A stretch of 64,000 nt of DNA from Algoriphagus boseongensis (GTDB lineage Bacteria > Bacteroidota > Bacteroidia > Cytophagales > Cyclobacteriaceae). Within the stretch, counting starts at the first letter, position 1; every line of letters starts with the position of its first letter. Below the pieces are notes generated by a model. That model saw only the letters and a program-made list of their open reading frames with translations, made no database searches and was not told where the DNA came from. The stretch is from positions 310,001 through 374,000 of the forward strand of contig NZ_SNYF01000008.1 in NCBI RefSeq assembly GCF_004362805.1, in the 5' to 3' direction. Shown piece by piece: positions 1-8,757 of this stretch. The translations under genes and the position numbers were made by a program.

Positions 1-2
1 TC

Positions 3-821
3 AATGATGGAGTCAGAGAAATTGGAATTGATGGAAACCATGTATTGCATCATCATTCATGGAAAGGAAAAGGGAAGCCCTCTGCTGATTTTATAATTGT
101 CGACGAAGTCCAGGATTTTACAAAAGAAGAATTAACAGAATTACAATCTGCCGCAAAAAAGGCGTTCATTCTTTTTGGAGATTCTGCACAGCAACTCTAT
201 AAAGGCCTAAAGTCAGGATTGATGACTATGGAGCAAATAGCATATCACACCAGCCTTTCGATGGAACAGTTGGTACTAAATCACCGCCTACCAAAAAAAA
301 TTGCTCGAGTAGCGGAATACCTGAATGAAGGAGGGGATTCATTGGTAAGTAGATGCAAAAAAGAAGGGGCAAATAAACCATTTTTGGTAAAGGCAAAAAG
401 TTGGGAGGCTCAATTGGATTTTATCAGAAATGCAATTGAAGAAAGAGGCTACGTTGATGTAGCAATCCTCTTTCCAGAAAACCATGCAGTCAAGAAAGCT
501 GATAAATATTATAGCAGCAAAGGATATCTTGTAGAAGCGAAGTATGACATTAGTTGGCCGGATGATACCAAGTTTAATTTAAACTTTTATAGTGAAAACC
601 CGAAATTGCTAACCTACCATAGTGCAAAAGGATTGCAATTCGAAGCGGTCTTTATTCCAGATTGTTCCATGGATTCATTACCGGGAGGAAGTGCAAATTC
701 CCTGTATGTCGCGATAACTCGAAGTTATCAAGATTTATTTCTGATTCATTCGAATGGACTAACTGACTACTTGGATGATGTACCTTTGAATATTTTCGAA
801 AAAATTGATTTACCGGGTTAA
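3..821 (+). CDS. UvrD/Rep-type superfamily-1 helicase, 5'-truncated by window edge
   Basis: The reading frame is open to the window edge, so this is the C-terminal part of a larger gene; the TTG at 45 is only an internal codon. Visible helicase motifs in order are Walker B DFIIVDEVQDF, motif III FGDSAQQLY, motif IV around LVLNHRLPKKI, motif V LLTYHSAKGLQFEAVFIP and motif VI YVAITRSYQDLFLIHS. These are the 1B/2B core motifs of UvrD/Rep-like DNA helicases; the Walker A half lies upstream of the window. It is followed after 15 bp by the unknown 673-residue protein, so the two are probably one transcription unit. Its place just before a pglZ relic suggests an accessory defence gene inside a BREX locus; that role is inferred. 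Confidence 0.85.
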   Translation, partial: NDGVREIGIDGNHVLHHHSWKGKGKPSADFIIVDEVQDFTKEELTELQSAAKKAFILFGDSAQQLYKGLKSGLMTMEQIAYHTSLSMEQLVLNHRLPKKIARVAEYLNEGGDSLVSRCKKEGANKPFLVKAKSWEAQLDFIRNAIEERGYVDVAILFPENHAVKKADKYYSSKGYLVEAKYDISWPDDTKFNLNFYSENPKLLTYHSAKGLQFEAVFIPDCSMDSLPGGSANSLYVAITRSYQDLFLIHSNGLTDYLDDVPLNIFEKIDLPG

Positions 822-836
822 ACTTGATTTGAATAG

Positions 837-2858
837 ATGGATAGGTTTTATTTTATACCAACCAGTAGTCTGAATTTCAATAATATACTTTCCTCCGAAA
901 GTATATCTCCCCATTCATTCTATGAAAAAAGAGGGTATGGTTTTAAGCGATTTGAAAAAGTCGTTTCAAACTCTTTATCAAACTCTTTTTTGGCCTATAG
1001 CATAATTCCAAGAGTACCAATTTTAATTACTGAAAGAGAAGAGTTTCTAATTTACTTAGCGGTTCCTGAAAGCTATTTTAAAAGCTATAAAACCATTGAA
1101 AGAGGTCATTTTCAAATTTTACAGATTGACAGGCCAATATACATCAACCCTATTGAGTGCTTTTTTTTGGTAAGAACAGATGAGGAACGGAGAAAACTAA
1201 TTGCTGGATCAAAGAAGAGTTTAGAAGTAAAGCATGCGGATTTATACTGCGAAAAAGTCTTTTTATTAGATGAATATCATTTGGATTCATTTGCCTGGGA
1301 CGATAATGTTTTGGAAGGCATAGCAGATTTGAAAAGTATTAAACCTGAAGTTCTTGAAGAAGATAAAAAATTCAATAAACTTAAAGGCTTAATATATGGC
1401 TATGTTGCTGGAGCAACAATGAATCAGCCAAAAGAGATAATCGAAGGGAAACGCTACTTTCAAAGATTCATTAACGTATTTTCAAGCCTATTGAATGATC
1501 TATCTGTGATGGCAGCAGGTAAATCAAAGCAATTACCAAATAAGAATAAGCTCGAAGCACAGGTATCAGAATTAATTGACCTTCAGGGAAAAATAGCCAC
1601 ACTATTTCGAGGAAATGAATCCATAGAAATAAATGAGGTTATTTCACGTGATTTTTCTATTGACAAAGAGGTTCTAAAGAGTTTTGAAAAACTAAGATAT
1701 AAAAACTCCCAAGAATCAGTTTTGACAATCTTGTCTAAGTTTATTAAAGAAAAAGAGCCTAACTATTATTCCATTGGGGAGCTTTTGGGTCGCCTTATCA
1801 CTCAAATTAAACAATTTATTAGGTACAGTAATCCCCAGTCCTATGAAAGATTGGAGAATGATTTTAGCAGTATTTCTAATGTTGTAAACTCTAAAATTTC
1901 AACTTTCAAATCAGATCATGGCTCAACGGAGAAGTTCAAGGTACTTCCGTTTTCTATTGTTGGAGACTTTGAACTGAAGGTGCAAGATACAATTTTGTCT
2001 AAAGACGAGCAGCTAATTTTCGAATTGATTATCAATGATTTACTAAGCTGGACCGAAGTGTCTTCGCAGGATGAAATAGCCCAAATAAGAACTGAACTTA
2101 TTCAGAGTGTAGGTAAAAAAATTAAAGAAACAGTAGGGAAAGAATCAACTCCAGAATTGGAATATCTTAGAAGGCTATTTCAAAGTTTAAAAACTATTGG
2201 AACGGGTTTTAGGCCTGACGAATCTGGTTATATTACTCTTCAATCTTTAGCCTGTTTTTTAAATCGATATTCAGAATTAGAGAAACTTCAGGATTTCATG
2301 GAGAAAAATGGAGTAAGAATATTCAATTATGCATATACATACTGGGGTGCTGCTTATGGATATGCCAACCTTTCAAAACTTCTTATTTCATCAATTTCCC
2401 AGAATCCTGAACTTTTTAAAGTAATTAATTCATTTTTTGAAAAAACCACAGGAGTAAAGGGAAATCGCCATGACCTTGTTTCAGAATTTCTTTTCAAGTA
2501 TAAAGGAGAAAAGCCAATTGTAGTTGAATTAAAGCCAGTAATTCCTTCAAAATTGGAGACTCCCAAAATTCCTGGAAGTAATTCGAATCCAGAGCTTCAA
2601 GAAAAAAAATCGTTTGAACAGGTTTTAAGGAGTCAAAAAGAGCTTGCTAATAAAGAAGATTTGATAATTCAATTGGTAAATATTTCAATCCAGGCTATAA
2701 AGAATTCAGAAAACCCTGAAATGTTCTCTTTTCCCAAAAATAAGACGTCTGAGTTTAGGGATATACTTAAATCGAATTCCAAAAAAATGAAAGGAATTGG
2801 ACCGAAAGGTATTGAATTTATCACATCACTTTTTGAATCCTATTATGGGCATGAGTAA
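837..2858 (+). CDS. Unrecognised 673-residue protein in BREX locus, partner of the upstream helicase
   Basis: I do not recognise a family. The protein is soluble and mostly helical, with no signal peptide or membrane segment. The N-terminal ~120 residues look beta-rich (FYFIPTSSLNF, RPIYINPIECFFLV) and the centre is charged and helical. The extreme C-terminus has a short helix-hairpin-helix-like stretch, KMKGIGPKGIEFITSLF, resembling DNA-binding GIGPK loops; that is suggestive only. It starts 15 bp after the helicase stop. Its own stop overlaps the ATG of the pglZ relic (ATG at 2851, stop at 2856-2858), so it was once translationally coupled to a pglZ gene. With the helicase it may form a two-gene accessory defence module. 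Confidence 0.75.
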   Translation: MDRFYFIPTSSLNFNNILSSESISPHSFYEKRGYGFKRFEKVVSNSLSNSFLAYSIIPRVPILITEREEFLIYLAVPESYFKSYKTIERGHFQILQIDRPIYINPIECFFLVRTDEERRKLIAGSKKSLEVKHADLYCEKVFLLDEYHLDSFAWDDNVLEGIADLKSIKPEVLEEDKKFNKLKGLIYGYVAGATMNQPKEIIEGKRYFQRFINVFSSLLNDLSVMAAGKSKQLPNKNKLEAQVSELIDLQGKIATLFRGNESIEINEVISRDFSIDKEVLKSFEKLRYKNSQESVLTILSKFIKEKEPNYYSIGELLGRLITQIKQFIRYSNPQSYERLENDFSSISNVVNSKISTFKSDHGSTEKFKVLPFSIVGDFELKVQDTILSKDEQLIFELIINDLLSWTEVSSQDEIAQIRTELIQSVGKKIKETVGKESTPELEYLRRLFQSLKTIGTGFRPDESGYITLQSLACFLNRYSELEKLQDFMEKNGVRIFNYAYTYWGAAYGYANLSKLLISSISQNPELFKVINSFFEKTTGVKGNRHDLVSEFLFKYKGEKPIVVELKPVIPSKLETPKIPGSNSNPELQEKKSFEQVLRSQKELANKEDLIIQLVNISIQAIKNSENPEMFSFPKNKTSEFRDILKSNSKKMKGIGPKGIEFITSLFESYYGHE

Positions 2859-2964
2859 AATAGAAGAAGGCCTTAACCGGTTATATAAATACCTTCGGGT
2901 GATCTTTTGGTATGATGAAAAGGGCAAGAATTTAGATTGGATATATAAGAGTACAATTAGGTAA
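2851..2964 (+). pseudogene. Relic of a pglZ 5' end (about 30 homologous codons)
   Basis: The 38-codon frame begins MSKIEEGLNRL and continues with RVIFWYDEK; the intact PglZ at 6258 begins MGKIEEGLNRL and has the same RVIFWYDEK at the same spacing. By eye, roughly 80% of bases agree over the first ~75 nt. Similarity ends near residue 30 and the frame stops at 2962-2964. The ATG overlaps the stop of the preceding gene, the normal coupling for an operon neighbour, so this marks where an original pglZ was attached before the GYF/DUF805 cassette was placed here. It is not a working gene. Confidence 0.85.
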
Positions 2965-3058
2965 TAATAGGTTGCCTAATTCAAATACTACTTTTTTACT
3001 TTTAGTGTCTTTGTTTTTTAATAGAAATGTTTTAAACTATTTTATTATTTACGTAGGG

Positions 3059-3976
3059 ATGAAAAAATACTTTTATGCCAAAGGCAATGAGCAAGTGGGC
3101 CCTTTGACCCTGAATGAATTAAGGCAAGCGGATATTAAGCCAGATACTTTGGTATGGTTTGAAGGCCTTTCAAAATGGGAAAAGGCCGAGAGACTTGAGG
3201 ATCTGAAAGGGATTTTTGAATTGATGCCTCCTCCTTTGGAAACTGAGGTTTCAAAATCGAGCATGGGTGGGAATAATAGTTTCACTTCACCTCCTCTTTT
3301 TTCGGAAGGCAAAAAGCAAAAGATGTTTTCAAAATTATTTACTCCGGAGGGCAGAATTATGAGGACTGAATACGTTTTGACTTTTATTTTCTATACCATT
3401 ATTTTATATTCAGTAGCTGCGCTAAACTTGTTTTTCGAATTGCAAACCCAAGAAATTGGGATTTATCCGCCAAGGCTTAACCCTTGGTTTTATTTTATTC
3501 TTTTTCCTTTTTGGATTGTTTTATTATTCCAAGGAGCAAAAAGATGCCACGATTTGGGAAATAGCGGTTGGTTCCAAATTATTCCATTTTACATTTTTTG
3601 GATGTTTTTTGCGGAAGGAGAACCGGGTCCCAATAAATATGGTCCTAACCCGAATGTTTCGAAATCTCCAATCAACAGAAAAAATAATTCAAGGAATATG
3701 AAAGAGAAAATTACAGGAATAATTAGCTTTTGTGGGGGATTAGGATGGGGAGTTTTTGGACTTTATGTATTCATAGATGAGATTAACTACATAGATGGTG
3801 ATGAGTTTTTTATTTTTTTATTGTTTTTAATAACTGTATTATCTACAATCTTGTACGTGTTGTGGACCAAATTCGGTAAGAAAGAACTTTCTGATCTCGA
3901 AAAAATAGAATACGAAAATAAACTCTTAAAACATCAAATAGAACAAAAGGAATTGAGAAAAAAATTACTTGAATAA
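3059..3976 (+). CDS. GYF_2 (DUF4339)-DUF805 membrane protein with C-terminal extension
   Basis: The start is taken at ATG 3059, because the family begins with M-K-K-Y-F-Y; a longer frame from TTG 2972 adds a poorly conserved leader. Residues 1-60 form a GYF_2/DUF4339 domain (MKKYFYAKGNEQVGP, LVWFEGLSKWEKA). A proline-rich linker (ELMPPPLE) follows, then a DUF805 membrane domain at ~90-215 with the family signature GAKRCHDLGNSGWFQ and NKYGPNPN. The C-terminus adds two more hydrophobic segments and a charged, probably coiled-coil tail (EYENKLLKHQIEQKEL). The biochemical role of DUF805 proteins is unknown. It is one of three paralogous GYF_2 proteins in this cassette. Confidence 0.8.
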   Translation: MKKYFYAKGNEQVGPLTLNELRQADIKPDTLVWFEGLSKWEKAERLEDLKGIFELMPPPLETEVSKSSMGGNNSFTSPPLFSEGKKQKMFSKLFTPEGRIMRTEYVLTFIFYTIILYSVAALNLFFELQTQEIGIYPPRLNPWFYFILFPFWIVLLFQGAKRCHDLGNSGWFQIIPFYIFWMFFAEGEPGPNKYGPNPNVSKSPINRKNNSRNMKEKITGIISFCGGLGWGVFGLYVFIDEINYIDGDEFFIFLLFLITVLSTILYVLWTKFGKKELSDLEKIEYENKLLKHQIEQKELRKKLLE

Positions 3977-4203
3977 ACTACCATAGATTACAAATATAAG
4001 ATGAAAAGGTGCGGTAATAATTGTTTGTCAATGCCTTCAATGGATTTTTTTGGCCCAAAAAAAAGAAAGTAGAATGTTTTATTTGGATACTTCAAGCATG
4101 ATTAGATAGGAACAGGTAACAAGAATAGGAACATCTTTTTACCAAATACCCTATTGTTTTTTAGTTCAGAATATTTTAAACTGATTTATTAAATTAATTA
4201 TTT

Positions 4204-4788
4204 ATGAGAAGATATTTTTATGCAAAAGGCAATGAGCAGGTAGGCCCAATGACGTTAGAAGAATTAAAGAATGCCGATATAAAACCTGATAACTTGATAT
4301 GGTATGAAGGTCTTTCCAATTGGGAGCCTGCTGGCGGATTGGAAGAGTTAAAAGAAGTCTTCGAGCTTATGCCACCACCTCTGGAAGTGGAAGGTTCAGG
4401 TTTAGCTGGAGAGTCTGAAAAAAGCTTTCATAAAAGTCTTAATTCTTTGGAAAGAAAAAAGAGAAATAAATTTTCTGAGATTTTTTCACCGGAAGGTAGG
4501 ATAGGAAGGACCGAATATGGGTTGACTATTATTTTGGCTTATGTGTTTATTTTTATTGCTTCCATAATTATTCAAGAAATGGACCCCAATAATGGAATAT
4601 TAGCCATGATTTTACTGGTTTGTTATGTGTTATTATTTATAATCATTACAGCTCAAGGAGCCAAAAGGTGTCATGATCGAGGTAATTCTGGTTGGTTTCA
4701 GTTTATTCCATTTTATGGATTTTGGATGCTCTTTGCTCCAGGTGAAAAAGGAATCAATAAATATGGACCAAATCCGAAGGGGCTTTGA
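4204..4788 (+). CDS. GYF_2 (DUF4339)-DUF805 membrane protein
   Basis: A paralogue of the gene at 3059: the GYF_2 domain (MRRYFYAKGNEQVGP, LIWYEGLSNWEPAGG) and the ELMPPPLE linker are nearly identical. The DUF805 domain carries GRIGRTEYGL, GAKRCHDRGNSGWFQ and NKYGPNPK at its end. There are about three to four hydrophobic segments. It lacks the C-terminal extension of its paralogue and has the common compact GYF_2-DUF805 length (194 residues). The 227 bp upstream hold no gene that I can see. The next gene starts 2 bp after its stop. Confidence 0.82.
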   Translation: MRRYFYAKGNEQVGPMTLEELKNADIKPDNLIWYEGLSNWEPAGGLEELKEVFELMPPPLEVEGSGLAGESEKSFHKSLNSLERKKRNKFSEIFSPEGRIGRTEYGLTIILAYVFIFIASIIIQEMDPNNGILAMILLVCYVLLFIIITAQGAKRCHDRGNSGWFQFIPFYGFWMLFAPGEKGINKYGPNPKGL

Positions 4789-4790
4789 TC

Positions 4791-5387
4791 ATGGGAATTA
4801 TTTTCAGCCTTTGGTTTTTCATCATTTCTACACTGATTCCGGTAAGAAGTGAAGTTGCCACATTAATGTCCATACAAAATCAATTAGGTGAATACCACAG
4901 TATAGCAGATCATCCAAAAGCCAAGGGTGTTAATTTGAAATTTAAAGTTCCTAAAGGTTGGGAAATCCAAGAAGGAGATCGTCCAAATATTGTTGTAAAA
5001 TTTATTTCGGAAGGGGATAGCTATTTAGTTCAAGTGAATGAAGCCCCCACGTTTGTTTCAAAAAACCAAGCAAAAGAGTTGTTATCGGATTCTGAATATT
5101 TGGATGGTTTAATAGAAGAATATAATTCAATTTTTAATGAGGTGGAAATGATTAGCAATAGACTTGTGACCGTCGATAATTATCCGGCTCTGGAAATAGA
5201 ACTAAAAGGGTCTATGGAGCGGGTTGGTGCAGTAATAAATTTTAGAATGAAAATTTGGCAGATTGTTTATGAAGATCGTTTTATAACACTTCAAGGAGGA
5301 GTATTTACCGGGAGAGAATATCAATCAAAACTTAATCTTTTTACCCAAATTTCTAACACAGTAATATTTCCTGACCAATATAACTAA
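4791..5387 (+). CDS. Secreted or membrane-anchored protein of unknown function
   Basis: Starts at ATG 4791, two bases after the preceding stop; a TTG at 4785 would add two residues. The N-terminus is a signal peptide or anchor (MGIIFSLWFFIISTLIPV). The remaining ~170 residues look like a mixed alpha/beta domain similar in style to PsbP/DUF1795-like lipoprotein folds (LKFKVPKGWEIQEGD, VKFISEGDSYLVQVNEAP, TVDNYPALEIELKGSMERVG). That resemblance is only impressionistic. It lies between two GYF_2 genes and is almost certainly co-transcribed with both. Function is unknown. Confidence 0.65.
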   Translation: MGIIFSLWFFIISTLIPVRSEVATLMSIQNQLGEYHSIADHPKAKGVNLKFKVPKGWEIQEGDRPNIVVKFISEGDSYLVQVNEAPTFVSKNQAKELLSDSEYLDGLIEEYNSIFNEVEMISNRLVTVDNYPALEIELKGSMERVGAVINFRMKIWQIVYEDRFITLQGGVFTGREYQSKLNLFTQISNTVIFPDQYN

Positions 5388-5390
5388 GGC

Positions 5391-6182
5391 ATGAAAAAAT
5401 ACTTTTACACGGATGGAGTTACCAAATTTGGTCCTTACTCTATAGAGGAACTTCTCGACAAAAATATTTCTCGAGATACTAAAGTTTGGTTTTATGGACT
5501 TGCCACATGGACACCTATAAACGAGATTGAGGAATTAAAGGAAGTAGTCTCCAAAATTCCTCCGCCTATTCATATTCCGGTTGGGCCTCCTCCTTTGGAT
5601 TTTATTGAACATTTTTCACCTGAACTTTTACCTGAAGAGAAATCGAAATACAAGCAAGCTGATATTTTTGTCATCATTTTCATTATCGTTTGCATCCTTA
5701 TTGGAATGTTCGTTATGTATTTAGATAAGAAAAATGAAGTTTCAGATTTATACGAAAAAGTGTTGATGGACTCTTTTGATGGGGATGAGGATTTCTCTTT
5801 GTATTTGGATAAATTTTACCGGGATTTAAATGTTTTTGGGATCTATCCAAAGAAGCCCTCAAATGTTACCATAAAGTTTGCAAGGTTAGATCAAATTACC
5901 AATACTACTCATATTCATGCAATGAGCTATGGTGGGGATAATGATGACCTGATAGAAATTTACATCAATCCTTCCTCTTGGGATAAATTCAATAAGCCGA
6001 AACGGCATTATTTGATGTATCATGAATTGGCTCATGATATTCTTAATTTAGATGACTTACCAGGAATAGAGGCTAATAAGGGAAAATTAATGTATCCCGC
6101 AATTGAGTCCTATGAACGGATAACTATGGATGAGTTTATCGAAGCTTATCAGGAATTGTTTGAAGAGGTTGCTTCAGAGTAA
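5391..6182 (+). CDS. GYF_2 domain membrane protein with HExxH metallopeptidase-like domain
   Basis: Residues 1-60 are a GYF_2/DUF4339 domain (MKKYFYTDGVTKFGP, KVWFYGLATWTPI), followed by a proline-rich linker and one transmembrane helix at ~90-110 (IFVIIFIIVCILIGMFVMYL). The C-terminal domain contains YHELAHDILNL, an HExxH zinc-protease-like motif, preceded by LIEIYINPSSWD. That architecture suggests a tail facing the periplasm with possible zinc-dependent peptidase activity; catalysis is inferred from the motif only. It starts 3 bp after the preceding gene and is the last gene of the cassette inserted in front of pglZ. Confidence 0.7.
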   Translation: MKKYFYTDGVTKFGPYSIEELLDKNISRDTKVWFYGLATWTPINEIEELKEVVSKIPPPIHIPVGPPPLDFIEHFSPELLPEEKSKYKQADIFVIIFIIVCILIGMFVMYLDKKNEVSDLYEKVLMDSFDGDEDFSLYLDKFYRDLNVFGIYPKKPSNVTIKFARLDQITNTTHIHAMSYGGDNDDLIEIYINPSSWDKFNKPKRHYLMYHELAHDILNLDDLPGIEANKGKLMYPAIESYERITMDEFIEAYQELFEEVASE

Positions 6183-6257
6183 ACTTTCTTGTAGTTATGA
6201 ATTTGTAATTCTTTAGATTAGGAATTAGTAAATTCAGTTATGGACTGAAATTAAATC

Positions 6258-8756
6258 ATGGGTAAAATAGAAGAAGGGCTTAACCGATTATTTGATGACC
6301 ATAGGGTGATTTTTTGGTATGATGAAAAAGCCGAATTAAAGGACGATTTTGAAAATCTTCAGTTGAATGGAGTTGAAAAAATCCGTGTAGAACACAATCC
6401 CTTCGAGATCAAATATCTCCTCAATAAAACACAACCTGAATCCAAGTTTCTACTTTATTTCGATTATCCTAAGCCTTCTCCTGAAGAGAATTGGCTGCTT
6501 GATATGGAGCTTGCTTACCATGTGTTTCAGACAGATCAGGCAGCCCTATTCATTCAGGAAATGGAATTGGGTTTTCATTTTAGGGATTTGGTTGTCCAGC
6601 ATTTGGATTTCTTCAAGTCTAAGGAAAGAAGATCTAACCTTAAAGAATTGGCGACCAAGGACGATGGACATCAGGAGGTCCGATATAAGATGCTCTCCAT
6701 ACTTTTTGGAGTTGATAATTTGAGTCTTTCAACATTTATTTTGGCACATATATCAGCATATGCTGAGGATAATGATCGTTTGGATCGAGATCTTGAAAGG
6801 TTTCAATTGGAGGAGTTTTATTGGAAAGAGATTGCTAGGATCTATGGATTTCAGTCTAAGTCCAAGTCCATTTTTGAATTTATTCTGGAAGTTTTTCAGC
6901 AAAATTATGTTTTTGGGAAAAATTTGGGAATTACCAAGGAGTCTAAGCTTCTCCTTTCCCAATGGAGAGATTCAATTCTTTTCAGAACCTGTTATGATGT
7001 AATTTCTGCTAAAGTTGCCGAGGCCATGGACATTTCAAAAATTTTGGAAACATCTCCATTGGATAAAATCATTGAGGATGAACTGTTCCGATTGACTGAT
7101 CAGAAAATCATTCATGAATGTCAAACTCTACTTATGGAGAGAGGCATTTCCTCCGAACGTATTTTCCAAATCATAAAAAAGCGGGAGAACAAATTTTGGT
7201 ATGCTGATTTTGAACCTCTATACCAAGCCATTTGGCGTGGCGCAGAGTTGATTGAATTAGTGCAAAAGTATGGAAGGAAAAGCTATGTTGCCTTTGAAGA
7301 GGGGGTAAAAGACTATACTGAAAACCTTTTTGAGGTGGATAAAACTTACCGAAAGTTTATCTGGCACTATCGTGAATCCAAGCAAAACCGAATTCTTGCA
7401 GATTTATACGGTCGAATTGAAAAAGTTTATTCCAACGATTGGCTCTTGGAATACAACAACAACTGGCAAAGGGTAATTGATGCCTTGGATAACTGGCCTA
7501 CTCAGAAGAAATTCAGCCAGCAGCAGTTTTTTACAACCCATGTCAAACCAGTTTTGGATAAAAAACAGCGTCTCTTCGTGATCATTTCAGATGCGCTAAG
7601 GTATGAATGTGGGCAGGAACTTTTTGAACGATTTCAATTTGAAAATCGATACACCGCTTCACTTGATCATCTGGTAAGTTCGATTCCTTCCTACACACAA
7701 TTGGGTATGGCGGCTCTATTACCCATCAAAAGATCATTGCTTATCAATCCCAATTCGGATACAGTTTGGGTGGATGATATGGTAAGCTCAGGTTTGAATG
7801 GGCGAATGAAAATTTTGGAAACTAATTCGGGAGTTAGAGCTACAGCGGTTCAGGCAGAGAGCTTTATGGCCATGAATTCAGCCACTGAGGGAAGAACTTT
7901 TGTAAAAAACTATGACCTGATCTATATCTACCATAATGTCATTGATAAAAGAGGAGATGACAAAACTTCTGAAGAAACGGTTTTTGAAGGGGTAGAAGAG
8001 GAGTTAAATTACCTCATTGATTTGGTAAAGAAAATAGGCAACATGAATGGTAATAACATTTTGATTACCTCTGACCATGGATTTGTTTACCAGCATCATA
8101 CTTTGGATGAGAGTGAGTTTTCTTCTCCTGATTTTGAAGGAGAAATCTGGAAGGAAAACCGACGATTTGTGATTGGCCGTACTATCACTCATGATAGGAC
8201 GGTAAAGAAGTTTACAGGAGAGCAGTTGAGTCTCAATTCTGATCTGGAAGTCCTGATTCCAAAGTCCATCAACCGCTTGAGGATCAAAGGAGCGGGAGCA
8301 AAGTTTGTTCACGGAGGCACAACCTTACAGGAAATAGTTACTCCTTTGGTGAAGGTTACCCGCAAGAGGGAAGATACTAATCGCCAGGTTGAAATTGATA
8401 TCATTCAATCAACCGATAGGATTACGACTAATATTCTGACCGTTTCTTTCCTACAGCAGGAGTTGATTTCGGAGCAGATTCTGCCCCGTACCATTCGTTC
8501 GGCTTTGTATGCTGCAGACGGGGAGCTACTCAGTGATCAATTCAAATTTACATTTGACTTTTCCGAAGGTACCGAACGTCAGCGTGAAGTGAAGCATGCA
8601 TTCCACCTTGGTGCAAAGGCCAGTGGTAAGTATAAAAATCAGCGTATTAAGTTGATCTTGGAAGAGCCAATCGAGGGAACCACTAAATGGAAAACCTACA
8701 AGGAGTATAACTTCTCATTAAATATTTCCTTTACCTCAGATTTTGACGAGTTTTAA
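6258..8756 (+). CDS. pglZ: BREX alkaline-phosphatase-superfamily protein PglZ
   Basis: An 832-residue PglZ, close to the length of BREX type 1 (type A) PglZ proteins. The N-terminal domain (IEEGLNRLF, RVIFWYDEK, KYLLNKTQPESKFLLYFDYP) is the family's characteristic opening. The phosphatase-like metal-binding core has FVIISDALRYECGQEL with Asp near residue 445, and ILITSDHGFVYQH with Asp and His near 606-607. PglZ is a core component of BREX anti-phage systems, which methylate host DNA and block phage replication. The brxL ATG lies one base after its stop. The upstream 75 bp are not coding; an earlier operon junction is preserved as the relic at 2851. The methyltransferase, BrxC and other subunits would lie upstream of the window. 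Confidence 0.93.
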   Translation: MGKIEEGLNRLFDDHRVIFWYDEKAELKDDFENLQLNGVEKIRVEHNPFEIKYLLNKTQPESKFLLYFDYPKPSPEENWLLDMELAYHVFQTDQAALFIQEMELGFHFRDLVVQHLDFFKSKERRSNLKELATKDDGHQEVRYKMLSILFGVDNLSLSTFILAHISAYAEDNDRLDRDLERFQLEEFYWKEIARIYGFQSKSKSIFEFILEVFQQNYVFGKNLGITKESKLLLSQWRDSILFRTCYDVISAKVAEAMDISKILETSPLDKIIEDELFRLTDQKIIHECQTLLMERGISSERIFQIIKKRENKFWYADFEPLYQAIWRGAELIELVQKYGRKSYVAFEEGVKDYTENLFEVDKTYRKFIWHYRESKQNRILADLYGRIEKVYSNDWLLEYNNNWQRVIDALDNWPTQKKFSQQQFFTTHVKPVLDKKQRLFVIISDALRYECGQELFERFQFENRYTASLDHLVSSIPSYTQLGMAALLPIKRSLLINPNSDTVWVDDMVSSGLNGRMKILETNSGVRATAVQAESFMAMNSATEGRTFVKNYDLIYIYHNVIDKRGDDKTSEETVFEGVEEELNYLIDLVKKIGNMNGNNILITSDHGFVYQHHTLDESEFSSPDFEGEIWKENRRFVIGRTITHDRTVKKFTGEQLSLNSDLEVLIPKSINRLRIKGAGAKFVHGGTTLQEIVTPLVKVTRKREDTNRQVEIDIIQSTDRITTNILTVSFLQQELISEQILPRTIRSALYAADGELLSDQFKFTFDFSEGTERQREVKHAFHLGAKASGKYKNQRIKLILEEPIEGTTKWKTYKEYNFSLNISFTSDFDEF

Positions 8757-8757
8757 A

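Noticed and set aside
2964..6257. Transposon insertion as origin of the pglZ relic
   Set aside because: No transposase, no terminal inverted repeats and no short target duplication at 2965 or 6250; the duplicated segments also differ too much for a fresh target-site duplication.
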